Shown: piece after piece, positions 1-13,662 of the stretch | How positions within the stretch are numbered: the stretch's first letter is position 1 | Layout: every line of letters begins with the position of its first letter | Assembly (NCBI RefSeq): GCF_902686445.1 | Contig: NC_062232.1 | Span: 72,371,440-72,435,439, forward strand | Length of the DNA stretch: 64,000 nucleotides | Reading direction: 5' to 3' | Origin: Sciurus carolinensis | Lineage: Eukaryota; Chordata; Mammalia; Rodentia; Sciuridae | Notes under the pieces: generated by a model | Databases searched by the model: none | Seen by the model: only the letters and a program-made list of their open reading frames with translations | What the model was told of the DNA's origin: nothing | Position numbers and translations under genes: made by a program

Positions 1-267
1 GTCCTATGGGACTCTCACCTGCATGAACCCCCCATGCCTTGCTGACCTTTAAGCTGATTGGTTCCTGCCTAGCCTCTACCCTACATAAAAGCTGTGTGAC
101 TTCCTCAATAAACGAGTTCCTGCTGTGACTGGTCTCCCTGACGCGTCTGGGAGGGCTGCGACTGGGCGGTCAGTCGGCCCTACCTTTCCCGGTCTGGCCT
201 TTTTGGGGAGTGCCCCCTTCCCTTGCCTCTGGTCGAGAAGAGCAAGGGGGCTAAAGACCCCAACACA
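1..267 (+). mobile_element. ERV LTR, 3' portion (5' part outside or missing)
   Basis: The sequence has an LTR layout: a CATAAAAG TATA-like box near 84, an AATAAA poly(A) signal near 107 and a GC-rich R/U5-like segment ending in CAACACA near 267. The start is cut by the window edge, so the TG terminus and length cannot be seen. Class (ERV1 or ERV2) is not decided. No retroviral coding sequence follows it. Confidence 0.55.
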
Positions 268-414
268 CCTTGATGGCAGGTTGATTATATTGGAACACTC
301 TTATCAGAGATATGTCAACTCTGTTCTCAGTAATATAACCATTTATTCTGGATCTACACTTGCTGTAATGGTTAATTTGAATTGCCAACTTGCTTGGATT
401 TTGAGATGCTGATG

Positions 415-905
415 ATTAAGAAACTTCTGGGTGTGTCAACGAGGGTGTGTCTAGGAATGATTGGAATGTGGGATAGTGAACTGAAGTGGAGACCCTCCCT
501 AAGCGTGAGCTGCACTGCCCAATAGGATGAAATAAAAGCTGGAAGAATAAGGAAGCAGATGCAGATGCAAGCTCGGCTCTTCTTGAAAGGGTTCTCGATA
601 GCTGCTTCAATCATCTGAAGATAGCAGACTCTCGCTTCTTCACTCTTCCAAAGCGGATTCTGACAGTGGTTCTTCAGGTAGTTTCCAGAAGCCTTGGTTT
701 CAGACTAGGGTAGCACTGTTGATACTTCTTGTTCTGGAGCTTCTGTGTCTTGGAACATGCAGCTGCTGGTTCTTCCAGCTCTCCACTGCAGATGACCATT
801 GTGGACTATCAAGTTTCTGGTTGTGTAAGCCAACCTAATAAATCCCCTTTTTGTAAACATATTTCCTGTTGATTCTGTTCCTCTAAGGAACCCTGACTAA
901 TACAC
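415..905 (+). repeat. Old LTR-like interspersed repeat
   Basis: It carries an AATAAA at 837-842 and ends in CCCTGACTAATACAC, a terminus I recall from an old mammalian LTR-like repeat. A second, shorter copy with the same end lies at about 58870-59003. Between 268 and 414 I see no recognisable feature. Confidence 0.5.
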
Positions 906-3900
906 TTGCCTTTCCTACATACAATTCTTCTACCAAAAGTATCATCCATAGACTTTCAAAATGGCTTATGCTCAGTCATAACATTTTCAATAGAAGTGGT
1001 TCTGATCAAGGAGCTGATTTCATAGCAAATAAGCTGTGGTAATGGATTCACAGACATGAAAATCACTGGTCTTAACATATTGCCAATCATCCTGACTGAA
1101 TAGAAGAGTGAACTCCTTTTTGAAGACTAGATACATTCCTGGTTAGGTGATAATACCACGTAGGGCTGAAGCAAGGTTCTCTAGGATGTGTATGCTGTGA
1201 ATCAGTATGCAATATGTGACTGTGATTCTCCAATAACCAAACTTTACAAGTCCAGTAATCAAGGAGTGAAAATAGGAGCAGTGTTACATATTATTATTCG
1301 TAGTGACCCACCTTTATGTTTCTTTCTCCTGTAATATTATGTATGGTCTGTTGATTTAGAAGCTGTAGTTTGAAAGGGAGAAATGTTTCTGCAAGGACAT
1401 ATAATACCAATTCCATTGATTTAGAATTTAAGATTTCCACCTAGCCACTTTAGACTCTTTGTGTCTCTAAACCATCAGGAAAAAAAGAGTGATTGTGTTG
1501 ACTGGGGTGATTAATCCTGATTAGTTAGGGGTAAGTTGGGATGCTACTACACAGTGGAGGTAGATGGAGAAAATTTAGAATATAATAAAATGCTTAAGGT
1601 ATCATTTAGTAGTACCTTGCCCTATGACTAAAGTCAATGGAAATCTACAACAGTTCAATTTAGGAAGGATTGCTAAGGGACCAAAATACTTTAGGAATGA
1701 ATGTTTGGGTCACTCTGTAAAGTTAAAAACTATTCCCAGATGATATGCTTGCTGAGAATAAATAGATTATGCTATGTAGAGTGGAAAACAATAATTTTAA
1801 GTAACAGTCTCAATCATGTGAAGAGTTGCAGAAAAAAGGACTGCAATTGTAATAAGGATTTCTCCCATTTTGGGGGGATATATTTATGTGTGCATGTGTA
1901 GGTGCATGCTTATAATGTCTTTAATATGTTCATCACTTATCCTGTTGTGATATACCATATAATAATGTCACTTTTATTATAATATTTATCGATAATGTTA
2001 AATGTAGTTTTTAAGTCAAAGGATATCAAAAAAATTGAACAGTGTTTTGAATACTCCTTTGCAGGAAATGATTAGTGAATTTTGGGTTGGACAGAGTAAT
2101 TGTACTCTGTTAGGTTGAAGAGTTGAAGTGTGAAGTATTGAATTTATTTGGAAGTTTGATATGGATTAGGAAATGTGTATAGGTGTCACATTGATGAGAG
2201 ATGGACTACAAAGATTAAATTGTATGTGTCAACTCAGCTAGACTATAACACCTAGATTTATCATAAATTACTAGTCTAGATTTTCTTAATAAAGATTTTT
2301 TGATGTGTTTACATTTTGTAATTTGTTGTCTTTAAGGATATTACTCCTGATAATGGTGAAGGCTTCCTCCAAACAGTTAAAGACCTGAAGGGGAAGAGAT
2401 GAGGAGTTCCACAAGAAATCAAACACATGTTCAAACATGGGTAGGCAAAGCATTTTCTTCAGACAAAAGGGTGTGCTACATAACCTAGTTAGCAAGTGTG
2501 CCTCAGCTGGCAATCTGCGTGTTTATATACCTATGGCAGTGCTGCCCTTCGCCCTGATTGGAGGACTCAGGGGTACATTCTATACAACTGGCAAATTTTA
2601 GTACTGGGGCAGGCAAAAGGAAAGGGTTATAATTAAAAATGACTGCAATGGGATCCAATTAAGGCAAAATACTTTATTCTGAAAATGGGCCACCAGAAAT
2701 TATATTTCTCACACCTCCCTTTTCTTTTTATATCTTTTGTTTTCATTTTCACTGCAACCTTTGGTATTGCCAACTACCCTAGACACTTTAACTTTTTGAG
2801 GTGGAAATCATCCCTGGTAATGAGTTCTCCCCTTTCTAGTGAATCAGATAGCCATTCTGGTGATGAGGAGCACTTGGTAAGGTCTTTTCCAGCTTGGGGT
2901 CTTCTCTCTAGGTCTTGATTAAAATCAGTCACCAGGTTGGAAGTGATGAATTGCAAATTCTAGAAGGGGAGCCTGAGTAGCAGTTTATAAGAATCATACC
3001 AGAAAAAAAAATTACAGGTCTCAAGTTGACTCATAACAATCTTGTGCATTAGGCACTCTTATATACTCCCTATTTTTAAAAATAATTTCCAGTTTTACTT
3101 TTGGAGAAATGACACAAATGTACATTAAAAGAACTATTGTCTTTTTTTTTTTTTTAGTGCCCATGTAGGACTATGCTTTGGTAATACTCTTCTTCCAGGT
3201 ATTTTAGATGAAGTTGGTCAAAATTTAACTTGTTTCTTCCTATATTTTACCAACTGCTGAGATTACTTGGGTGCTTGCTCTTAAGAACTTGTGAGAAGAC
3301 TTTTCTAGTGCCATCTGCAGGATGGGTCCAGGGTCTTGATGACCATATATGGCTTCCCTTGGAAGCATCAGGGACATTTCTTCCTCCAATGACACTCTTC
3401 TTAACAGAATGTGCATTGTTTGGCTTCCACGGTCCCATTGATTTCCCTGATTGGGAAGTCATATGACCCAGAGTTGCAAAGTTTTTATAGAAGTCCCATT
3501 GTTCCCTGGATCTTGGCTGACCTCAGGGGACAAGAGCCAAATACTAGATATTTTTCCTGGGCCTTTTTATTTCCTTGCTTTTGGTTTTGGTTTTGGTTTT
3601 AATCATCCAGCAGGCCACTTTCACCAGTCTAAATGGAAGCACTGGGTTTTTAACTTTAATGTCTATCATTTTACTGTTATTTACCCCTTCAATTTAATTA
3701 GGGTCAGTATTAGTACTGGAAGTCAGCCATATATTTGGTCTATCCTATAGGTAATGGCTTATTTCAAAATTAATTCAGGTTGTCCTGTTAGAAGAAATAT
3801 TTTTTAAAAACACTAACAGGCAAAAGTTATAAAGTTCTATAAGGAAAATACAAAATGAAATTAATAAGACCAGAAAAATATTCAGTTCGTATGATAGTTT

Positions 3901-5267
3901 TGAACCAAGTAACAATATCTATAATAACATTAATATATCTTCGGTATTTATTTTGCCTCCACAAAGATACATAAATTTATCAAATCAATCACACATGAAA
4001 CTCTTGCAAAATTTACTTTCTTTTAAAACTCTATAATAATGTTACATAACTTTTATATTTCCCAAACATTTACTTAATTTTGTATTATGTCATTTGATTA
4101 TTTTGAGATCACAGTAATTTCACAACAAAAGTCCATCCTTTGAACACAATTTTAAATAATCTTAAGTCTAGCCTACTTTGGAGTCATCTTAACATGGATA
4201 GGGTAAGAAATAGAGACTTAACTTAGGTAAGGTAGGGCTCTTGACAAATAGCACAATACATTACATCTGAAAGGAAACAAAAAGAAAATTGAGAGTGCTT
4301 AATTTTCTTTTGGTGGAAAAATTTTAAAATGTGTCAGAATGTTCCATGTTTCATATTGTGAACCTTTAAACAAATTAGGCTCTCCTTATTGCCTTCCAAA
4401 AATAAATTTATATTTCCATCCCAGTGTAGAGGTAACGTGAAATTAAATTGCATATACAAAAAAATAAATAAATAAATATATATATATACACACACACACA
4501 CATATCTATATCACTTATTGATTACAGGTTTTATCCAATTATAAGATATTAAATAACATAAATAAATTCCCACCTAAATTTGTTATTTCTATATAAGTCT
4601 GAAAGAAATTATGGCTGCAGACAACATTAGTTTAGAGAACACCAGCTTGGTACAATATTCTCCTAAGCTTACATTTTACTTAGAGGACATGAATATATTT
4701 AATATACAAAGAAGTCAGTGATAGTAGAAAAATTGGACTGATGTCCTTATATTAACAAAGTTTAACCTTTAAAGAAAATTTAGAATCTATAGTATAGGGG
4801 AATAACTTAAAGTAGAGGTTGTTTGTTCAACAAGAGTTGTACAAACACTAATTTCTTTAATACTTAGCTTCCCTATGTAATAAAACCTAATAGACACAAG
4901 AGAATTGTCTTGAGGGCTGGGGTTGTATGTACCTCAGTGGTAGAGTGCTTGCCTTGTACGTGTGAGGCACTGGGTTCCATCCTCAGCACCACATAAAAAT
5001 AAATAAGTAAAATAGAGGTGTTGTATCCATCTACAACTAAAAAAAAAAAAAAAAAAAAAAGCGAAGAAAATGATCTTGATAGATAGGAGCAGATCAATGT
5101 GCAGACTCTACTTCCTATCAGTACATTAAAATTCTGCTGTCATGTATAACTAAATAGAAGAAACAATTAAAAAATTGAAAAAATTGGAAAACTTTAAGTG
5201 ATGGTGTTAATTATAGCCAATTTTTTAAATTTATATTTTGAAACAATCCTTATTGTGACAGTGGTCC
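906..5267. other. No gene recognised; AT-rich intergenic DNA with one SINE
   Basis: Six-frame reading gives only short open frames without recognisable domains. A (AAAT)n-(AT)n-(AC)n microsatellite lies at about 4460-4505 and an ID SINE at 4914-5060. The stretch around 2680-2990 is richer in GC and may be old ERV material, but I cannot place it. No promoter or RNA gene is supported. Confidence 0.5.
4914..5060 (+). mobile_element. ID-type SINE, sciurid style
   Basis: A tRNA-derived head with the B-box-like GGTTCCATCC, a CAGCACCACATAAAAATAAATAA middle part and a CATCTACAACTAAAA tail run into a pure A tract of about 22 bases. This long-tailed ID form is typical of squirrels. It is not a functional tRNA gene because the cloverleaf 3' half is replaced by the A-rich tail. 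Confidence 0.9.
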
Positions 5268-5720
5268 ACTTCACCTTTTGAATATAGCTCTGAGACTTTA
5301 AAAGGGACCAGTTTTTCTTTTCCTCTTCTCCCTCTTCCTCTCCCTAACCTGGGGGCAGATGACAAGATTACCTTTTCCCATCCTAGGCAGAGTTAACTGT
5401 TCTTGTTCAAGAAGAACCACAGGAAGGAGATGTCACCTGAAGAGCTAGGAAAGAACTATCTCCCAAATTAACAAGTGAATTTGGGCCCACCTAGGAACCC
5501 ATCAGGGCATACCAGGAATACATTCATTTAAGAGCTTCTTCAAAACCCTCTGTTCTCCTTGATGGGCAGAACCAGAGTCTCTGGGACAAGACTCTCCTGT
5601 GCTTCTCCTTTGCTAGAAAAGCGTTAAACCCTCTTTTTCCTTTTTCTCAAAATCTTGTCTTGATTAAATTAGCATGAATTGGCACTGGGGACAAGGATTG
5701 AGCTTTCAGTAACATCATGA
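5268..5720 (+). mobile_element. ERV LTR-like segment, copy 1
   Basis: A pyrimidine-rich block (TCCCTCTTCCTCTCCC) is followed by CCCATCCTAGGC, ATCTCCCAAATT and TGTTCTCC motifs, all of which recur in the same order at 7992-8345. Just downstream comes TTGGCACTGGGGAC, which could be a decayed primer-binding site. LTR status is inferred from the paired copies. The exact ends are not fixed. Confidence 0.45.
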
Positions 5721-6355
5721 ATTTTATCTGTGCGTTTAATTACAAAATAAATTTCATTGCAGGAGAGGAATTAGACAATCTGGCATAGACAAAAAACTGT
5801 ATATCCAGACACTCCTTTGGGACTTTTTTCTTATTCTAGGCATATTGCTATTTAATGGGGGAAATCCTTTCCATCTCTTTTTTTTTTTTTTTTAAGGCTT
5901 TCTTGAAAGCCCCTTTGTAGAGGCTGCCAACAAAACACAGGTTGACTTTAGTTTCTGTTTTGATATTTTCTGGGTGTAGTTGTGTTTTGGGAATCAGACT
6001 AGTCAAGAAATGGCAAACGACATTGAACTTTATTTTATTTTATTTTACACCAGTGGGCCCAGAGATCAAATTCCAAATTCTGAGCCCCCATCTCCAGTTT
6101 TTTTACAACATTTATAGGCTATCTGGTGCCATAATATTTCTAGTCTACACAAAAGAAGGCCATGAACAGGGTTTCTAACAGAAAGCATAATTACAGAATC
6201 AGAGTATAATGAGGGGAAAAACTGGCTCTTCTCACAAAACCTTGAATAAATCTCTAGCCTTGGGTCCAAGTCACAACAGGGGCCTTTAAGCCTCAAAGGG
6301 GAGTAAGTAGATTCCTAAGAGGTAGTTATTTACAATCCCAAAGGTAGGGGTCTAT

Positions 6356-6807
6356 TGTGTTAATTAGGTTTCCTGAAAAAGGGCTGACTAAAAGGGGAGG
6401 GGAACTCTCCCTTTCCCAGGAAAATAGTTTTTCATGACAGTTATTAAGTCCAAGGCTTAGCATCTATTCAGCCATTTTAAATTCTTACCATAAGTTGCTT
6501 TCCCACCCTAGAGGGGTACTTACAGAGAAAACAAGAGTTAAAATGTAACTTCCCCTTCACCTCTCATTAACCACCCCACCAGAACATCCCCTTATCTGTC
6601 CTCTCAGTCCATTGTAAGTTCTTAAGCAAGCAACTCACATGAAACTGTACGCAAGCCGTCCAAATTGCCCTATAAAATACCCCAGAGTTAAATTCTTCCT
6701 GGCTCTCTTGCTTACCCAAGTGATGGCCTTTGTCAGACCCTGACTATCAAATAAAACTTTCAACGTAAGGATCTCGCCTGGTTTCTGCTTTGCTCATCTG
6801 TGTTACA
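6356..6807 (+). mobile_element. Solo LTR, unclassified ERV
   Basis: It starts TGTGTTAA and ends TGTGTTACA, giving TG...CA termini. A CCTATAAAAT TATA-like box lies near 6670 and AATAAA at 6750-6755, which is the usual LTR promoter and poly(A) layout. It sits between the related LTR-like segments at 5.3 and 8.0 kb, so it may be nested in their internal sequence. No clean flanking duplication was found. Confidence 0.5.
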
Positions 6808-7991
6808 TTTTTCTTTCAGCAGTGTTCTTATAGTTTATTTTAGTTTCAGGACAGGTTTTGTCATCTATCACAGTTGTTTATCCTGTTGGTCTCCTCATGC
6901 ATTTAGTTTAATGGGATATTGTCAGAGTAAAAATTGCTTTACCCCAGTGTTGGGTATCCCTTGGTCAAATAAGGTGTCCCACCAGACCTTAAAAGGGAGA
7001 CCATTTTTGTCCCCAAGTTACAAAACAATAGTGCTGAAACTCATTAAGTCCTCCACAGTCAGTAGTTTTCACATGCCCTCCCCCAGTAAGACAGGTTAGC
7101 AGATTGTCAGGCACTCAGGATAATGCATCTCTGTTCCCAGTCAAGTTTCCTTCAAATGTAAAGTTCATCCCCTGAGACCAAGCATCCATCCCAGAGCAGC
7201 AGGGGAAATGGGAGGTGGGAGTGGAATCAAATGGAAGTTACAGAAAATTTTAGATTCAAGGACTAACAGGGCATACTCAATTAGAAAATCATGGGTCAGG
7301 ACAATAGCCTTGGTATCCTCCCATTGCCTGTGCAACATGGATTCCAATCATTAGCCTCAACAGTTTTTAAATATCTGTTCAGTATGGGTTCTGATCAGTG
7401 TCTTTATCCAGATGCAGTAAGTTGCCAGACTAATAAATCCAAGTGGAAAAACCTTCTGCTAGTTTTTGCCTCCATCATAAGAGTTCATATTTTATTTAAT
7501 CAAATTGTACACCTTTAATAAAATGAAGCACTTTTTTAGTAATTTAATCAAAATACAGCTGAAACTTGTTGTATGCATATAGAATTACATCTGTTGAATT
7601 TTAATTCTTAGCAACCTTTTTTTTAGGTTAAGACCCAGAATGGATAAATCTTATTTTTTAATTTATCAGTTTATAAATATACATTTAATAGACCCCAATA
7701 CATGTTACCTTACGGAACCCAAGAAGCTAAGATTACTTAAATTTATACTTCCTTGGTGTTTTAATATTTCAATTTTGCAAATTAATTAAATGTCTCCTCT
7801 AACAAACACATTTATGAAGATTAATCCCATTTACATTAACTAATTTATCTATTTCTAACTTAGTTTAACCATGAAAACCAAGTTTTACAGAAAAGTTTAG
7901 TTAACTCTTTAAGTCAGTTATTCCTACCAAAGAAAAATCCTTAGAAGTCATGGACATTGTACTTTAAAAATTTTATAGAAATAGCACTTTG

Positions 7992-8345
7992 AGGCTTATT
8001 TTAAAATGGACACATTCCTTTTTTCATTTCTCCTTTCCCCTCCCCAACCTGGGTGTGGGGAACAGGACCAACCCTTTCCCATCCTAGGCTGAGTAATTAG
8101 TCCCTGAATATATACTCAATGAAATGGTTATCTCCCAAATTGGCAAGCAAATTACAATCCACCTATAGGGACTATCTGGAATGAAATGCTTGAAAATTTC
8201 TTTAAAAACTTTTTGTTCTCCCCAAATAAAAAAATTATATTCTCTGAAACTGGAATCTCTTGTGCTTTATTTATTTATTTATTTGTTTATTTATTTATTT
8301 TCCTTCCCTCCAGAAAAGTAACAAATGTTCTTTTTCTCAACACCA
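7992..8345 (+). mobile_element. ERV LTR-like segment, copy 2
   Basis: It shares ordered motifs with 5268-5650. It begins with GCTTATTTTAAAATGGACA, which also appears in reverse complement at about 60885-60905. It contains a (TTTA)n run at about 8266-8300. The stretch 6808-7991 between this and the previous LTR holds only short open frames and may be decayed internal sequence; I recognise no retroviral domain. Confidence 0.4.
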
Positions 8346-9028
8346 TTTTTTAAATTGTAATCAGAGCATTTGATTAGTTTTTGGTAATTTGATCATCTAG
8401 AAAACATGTGGATTAGTAATTTCAAAGGCAACTTTACTCTTACCAATTTTTGTTAAAGTTTTATTTAAGTCATGTAAAATGAGAGGCTTTGGATCCCTTC
8501 ATTAAATTTATGAGTACTCATTTACAATAAGATAATCTGATACCATGTCCATCATAAACATATGTAGTAGACACAACAATACAATACACAGGTGTACACA
8601 TATACATAAAACAGACAGGAAACAAAGATATTGTTGCTTTTTAGCAGGTAAAATAGAGTCTATCACATATTTTTGCAGTATGACACGGACATGAAAAGGG
8701 CCCAGTGCAATTGGGAAGATTAGGAATAGTCTACCAGCCATGGTGGATACTGAAATCAAAAGTTCATTCATCCTCCATGAGGCAGATTTACTCGTACCAT
8801 CATCATTGTTTATTTCCTGCTAAGAATTCTGTAAAGGAAAAGAAGATTTATATATATAATGTATCCACATTTTGCTATGAAGCTGGCTATCAAGCACTTA
8901 TTTTTGTGTACTATTTTTATATGAACTGAAACAATAACAATAAATAAACAAAAAACAGAATTAAATGCAAAAAATGAAACTCATCTTACTACTATAGTGT
9001 TTGATACTTTAAAAATATACATGAATGT
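8346..9028. other. No feature recognised
   Basis: AT-rich sequence with short, unconvincing open frames on both strands. Confidence 0.5.
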
Positions 9029-9240
9029 AGGACATAGTAGTTCACACCTGTAATCACAGTGGGTTGGGAGATGGAGGAAAGAGGATTGTAAGTTTGAAGC
9101 CAGGCCCATCAACTTAGTGAAGCCCTAAGCAACTCGGCAAGACCATCTCTAAATAAATTATAATAAAGGCCTAGGTATGTTGCTCAGTGGTTAAGCACCT
9201 CTGGGTTCAATTGCCAGTACCAAAAATAAATAAATAAAAT
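9029..9240 (+). mobile_element. B1-ID dimer SINE
   Basis: The left half is 7SL/B1-like (CACACCTGTAATC, GAGGATTG, AAGCCAGG) and the right half ID-like (GTTGCTCAGTGGTTAAGCAC, GTTCAATTGCCAGTACC), with an (AAAT)n tail. Such fused B1 and ID monomers are known from squirrel-related rodents. Confidence 0.85.
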
Positions 9241-11034
9241 AAAATGAATATATTTCTACACAGAAAGAAAAATGTCATAAAACATAACTACACAAGAATG
9301 AAGAGAAGAAGCCATAAGTAAGCAAGTAATATTTCATTTAACAAAATTACAAACTTAATTCGGAAGATATTGAAATTCAGAAATCTTATTTCTCATGGTT
9401 ATATTGGTGAGTTTTTTATAATTATGTAAGTATTGGAAAGGCCTTTGTGCAATTGTACACAAAAACTCATGTGGATAAAGTAGACTCAGAAAATACATCA
9501 CCTTTAATGTTTACAGAAGCAATTTGATTTGAAAATTATCTGATTAACTAATAAAATTAAAACCCCATTTTTAATAATGTTGGTTAAAATATTAGGGATA
9601 ATATTGATGCAATTGTACAAATTAATTACTGAGTGGCAAATCTGAAAAATTTTCTTCATTTCATCATTGGTGGTCATATTGCTAGACTATATAAATAAAT
9701 AAATAAACTTCTTAGCATAATATGAACAACTTTTACTTATATGTGTATATTTACCTTAGCATTCTAGTTTTAGCAACTTGTCACATGTCAAAATCTTATC
9801 CACAATTAACATTGATTTTTTTCAATAGTTATGTGGTGTTTGAAATTTTTCTACCTTTTGAATAATTTTGGCATTTAATATAAGAAGTAAGAATTAGTAT
9901 GGAATTTGGAAAAAAAGGATGACCAATGACAATGGTTGATCATATCCTTTAGAAATTTTATTAATGTAGATTTTATTATTGATCACATATCACTGAAAAA
10001 TTAATAAGCCTTCTTAATTTGACAGTAAATGCCAATGACTGAAAAGTACCTAATTTGTTTTCTTTTAAAACTATTCCCTTTGCTTATTGTTTATAAATAA
10101 TAGATGCTATAGGTTATGTTTTATCAGGCTAATTATAATGATCCAAAGTATCAATGATCTAGAAATCATTTCTATATGATTGAATAGATATTTGATTACG
10201 TATAGTTCTTTATATGAGATTTATAGCATAATTCTCAATTTTCTAAAATAATGATATATGTTGTTTGTATTGTGTATTTGTAATCTTTAAGAAAACATTC
10301 CCTTACATTCTTCTGTCAAAGAAAAGATTAAAATCATTCACTTCTGGATAAATTCCTACAGTTCTCTAGCCCTTTAAATGTCATTAACTGGCTTCGTAAA
10401 ATGTGACAACATTATATTAACTTTATTTATCATATTTTCAATATTTAATTAATGCTAAAGTTAAAATAGTTCTGAAAGTATAGAAAAGCTACAAAGATAG
10501 TACAGAGAACACTTTTATAATCTCAAAATATTTTCCTATATTATAATCATCTTATATAACTATATTTCTCACAGTTAAAGAAACATTTGCAAAATGCTAT
10601 TAACTAAACTTGACACTATTTGGATTTTGCTAGTTATTTCCCAATGTCATTTTCTGAGGTCCAACAAAAATTGACATACATTTAGTTTATCCTTTAGTCG
10701 CATGTAGTCTGTGACAATTATCAGATTTTGTTTTTAATAACTATGGCTGTTTTGAAGAATTCTGGTCAGGCATTCCATAAAACATCTGTGAATTTGTGTT
10801 TTTTTGATGTTTTTCTAAGGGTTAGTCTGAGGTATGGGTTTTGGAAATGAAGATCACAAGTATGAATTCTCATTAATTATATCATACAAAGTGTTTATAT
10901 ATTTTTTACTTTCTGGTACTATAAAATAATTCATAATTATCTTGTGATTTTCCTATACCTAGTCCTAGAATAAGTCTTTTCTTCAAGGATCCCTAATTCC
11001 TTTGATTGGAAATTTTCATTACATATTAAAATGA
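9241..11034. other. No feature recognised
   Basis: AT-rich DNA with no long open frame, no recognisable repeat core and no RNA gene signal. Confidence 0.5.
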
Positions 11035-11232
11035 GTGTACAGTTCAATGCAATGGTACATGACTCTAATCCCAGCACTTTAGGCAGAAGTAGGAGGAACA
11101 AAAGTTTGAGGCTAACCTTGACAACTTAGGAGATTTACTGAAAATAAAAACAAAAAGAGTTGGAGATGTAGCTCAGTGATAAAGCAAACTGGTTTCAATT
11201 CCTAGTACTGAAAAAAATAAATAAATAAAAAA
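11035..11232 (+). mobile_element. B1-ID dimer SINE, diverged
   Basis: B1-like part with CTAATCCCAGCACTTTAGGCAG, then an ID-like part with GATGTAGCTCAGTGATAAAGC and an A-rich (AAAT)n tail. It is older than the copy at 9 kb judging from substitutions. Confidence 0.8.
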
Positions 11233-11359
11233 GAGAACACTACTTGCCCTGTTCTTTCTATGATGCTACTCTTTCTATGTCCTCTTTAGGTGATAGGGAT
11301 TGTATGTGTATATTCACCCATTTATATGCATGTTTCTATAATATTTGTATATGAAATCA

Positions 11360-11878
11360 TAATGTTTAACCAACTCAAAAATATCAAACTATTTTTAAAA
11401 AAATCATCTTATTGAGGTATTATTGACATGTGAAAAGCAATACATTTGTATTATGCTAAATTCGTGCTGTAAAGTATAATCACTACCACATGAATCATTC
11501 TAGCCCACTCGCCTTTGCTCACATGTAACTTTCCACTCCAACAGTGATGAAACTGGCTCACATTAACCAAAAATAATTTTCGGATTTCTTAAATTCCATT
11601 ACAAATTCACAGTGGTTTGAGAAGTGTTACCAATACTTCCATGTAATCAACTTCATAAAATACAGTACAGATCTGTGTATATTTCATTTTTTAAAGTGTA
11701 AGAGTTTCCTCATTAGATTTTGTATCTAGCAGCTTTTTAAGATGCACGTCACTTTCCATAAAATTTAGCACTTGAACACATACAAATGAAAAGGGATTTA
11801 GTATATTCACAATATTATTCAATCATCACCACTATTGAAGTTCAGAATATTTTTTTCACCAAAAAGAAAACCCATACC
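11360..11878. repeat. Old L1 fragment, left of the L1-A insertion
   Basis: The motifs ATTGAGGTATTATTGACATG and, near the right edge, CACCAAAAAGAAAACCCATA match remembered old mammalian L1 3'-region sequence. The same old repeat resumes at 17732, just past L1-A, so L1-A split it. Confidence 0.6.
11861..11878. repeat. Target-site duplication of L1-A, left copy
   Basis: This A-rich 18-mer ending CCCATACC recurs at 17715-17731 with one substitution and one indel. Confidence 0.75.
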
Positions 11879-12550
11879 CACTCTTCAGGACCCTGGCCCA
11901 CCCACTACCTGCCCAGACTCGGTGCCTGCACTGTGGCTCCCCATCTACCAATGCATATGGAAGCTGGGGCAGCCATCTTGGATTATTCCTGGAGTAGAAG
12001 CTGCCATCTTTAGGTGGGGCAACTACCATCCTGAGATACCTGCAGGAGACTGGAAGTTTATTGTCAGGTACCTCTGATGTATCAGACTACTGAAGACTGG
12101 GAGGTTTGAATAGTATATGAGTGCTATATTGTAGATTTTTTTTCTTTTTTAAATTTTTGGTTTTTCTTTATTTACCTGTTTCCTCAGAGTCTCTTTCTAC
12201 CTTTAATCATTCTAAGAAGCAACTTCTTTTGATTCTGCTTTCACTCTTCCTATGATCTAGTACCTCTATATACTCTATTTTATCCCATTAACAGTTAAAT
12301 CCTATGCCCATACACATCCTCTTTATCCACCATTATAAATTGTACACCTCATTGCAAATCTATTGGTTATACTGTACATAATAATCGAACTCATCCTCTC
12401 TTTTTATTACAACAATACTGTTAACGTCTTCATAGGATCTGTTTGGTTTATGGCTACATATTGTTTGTATTGGGTTCTGCTAATATTGTCTCCCACTTTA
12501 ATGTCAGATATTGGAAGCCTGCAGGGTCACTATAAGCCTATAGCAGGGAA

Positions 12551-13600
12551 ATGCAATACCTCAGATCCACACTAGAGGGGAAGATACACGAACAACTTAA
12601 AAAACAAGGGAAGAAAGTGTTCCAAACAAACCAAGATGCTATATTTAAAGAATTCAATGACTGCATGATAGAAGAAATGTCAGAAAAGGCATTGAGAATG
12701 TACATAATTAAAATGATCCACAAAGAAAAGGATGAGAGAAGAGAACAAATGCAGGTAATGAATAAATACTCCAAAGAACAGTTTAAAGATCAAATGCAGG
12801 AAACAAAAGATCATTTCAATAAAGAGATAGAAATATTGAACAAAAAAACCCCCAGAAATCCTTGAAATGAAGGAAAAAATAAATCAAATTAAAAACTCAA
12901 TAGAAAGCATTCCCAACAAACTAAATCACTTGGAACACAGAACTTCAAACAATGAAGACAAAATATTTAATCTTGAAAATAAAGTTGACCAAACAGAGAA
13001 GATGATAAGAAATCATGAAGAGAACCTCCAAGAATTATGGGATGGCATGAAAGACCAAATATAAGAATTATTGAGATTTGAGGAAGGCAGAGATACAAAC
13101 CAAAGGAATGAACAACCTGTTCAATGAAATAATATCAGAAAATTTCACAAACATGAGGAATAAAATGGAAAATCAAACACACGAGGCTTATAGAACACCA
13201 AATGTACAAAATTACAACAGATCCACACCAAGGCACATTATAAAGAAAATGCCTAACATACAAAATAAAAATAGAACTTTAAGGACTGTGAGAGAAAAGC
13301 AACAGATTAATGTAGGGGGAATCCAATATGGATATCAGCAAATTTCTCAGTCCAGGCCCTAAAAGTTAGGAGGGCCTGGAACAACATATTTCAAGGTCTA
13401 AATGAATATAGATACCCACCAAGAATTCATACCTAGCAAAACTAATCTTCAACTTTAATGATGAAATAAAATCCTTCCATGATAAACAAAAACTAAAGAA
13501 TTTACAAACAGAAAGCCAACACTACAGAACATTCTCAGCAAAATATTCCATGGGGAGGAAATAAGAAACAACAATGTAAGTAAGCAAAGGGAGGAACTAC
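12551..13600 (+). pseudogene. L1-A ORF1 remnant (L1 ORF1p, RNA-binding chaperone)
   Basis: In intact L1 this protein trimerises through a coiled coil and coats L1 RNA. Fragments at 12551-12865, 12867-13064 and 13078-13362 align in order with the intact ORF1 of L1-B. The coiled-coil part, including MKEKINQIKNSIESI and NNEDKIFNLENKVDQTEKM, and the RRM-side segment YRTPNVQNYNRSTPRHI are both visible. Frame changes and a TAA near 13062 break it. It is non-coding today. Confidence 0.85.
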
Positions 13601-13662
13601 CCTAAAGGAAAAGCCAATCAAAGAAGAAACCAAGTCAATTTAAAACTGGAAAATCAGCCAAA

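Noticed and set aside
4914..5000. tRNA-like sequence with internal promoter boxes (also in the other ID copies)
   Set aside because: These are SINE heads derived from tRNA; the cloverleaf is incomplete and an A-rich tail follows.
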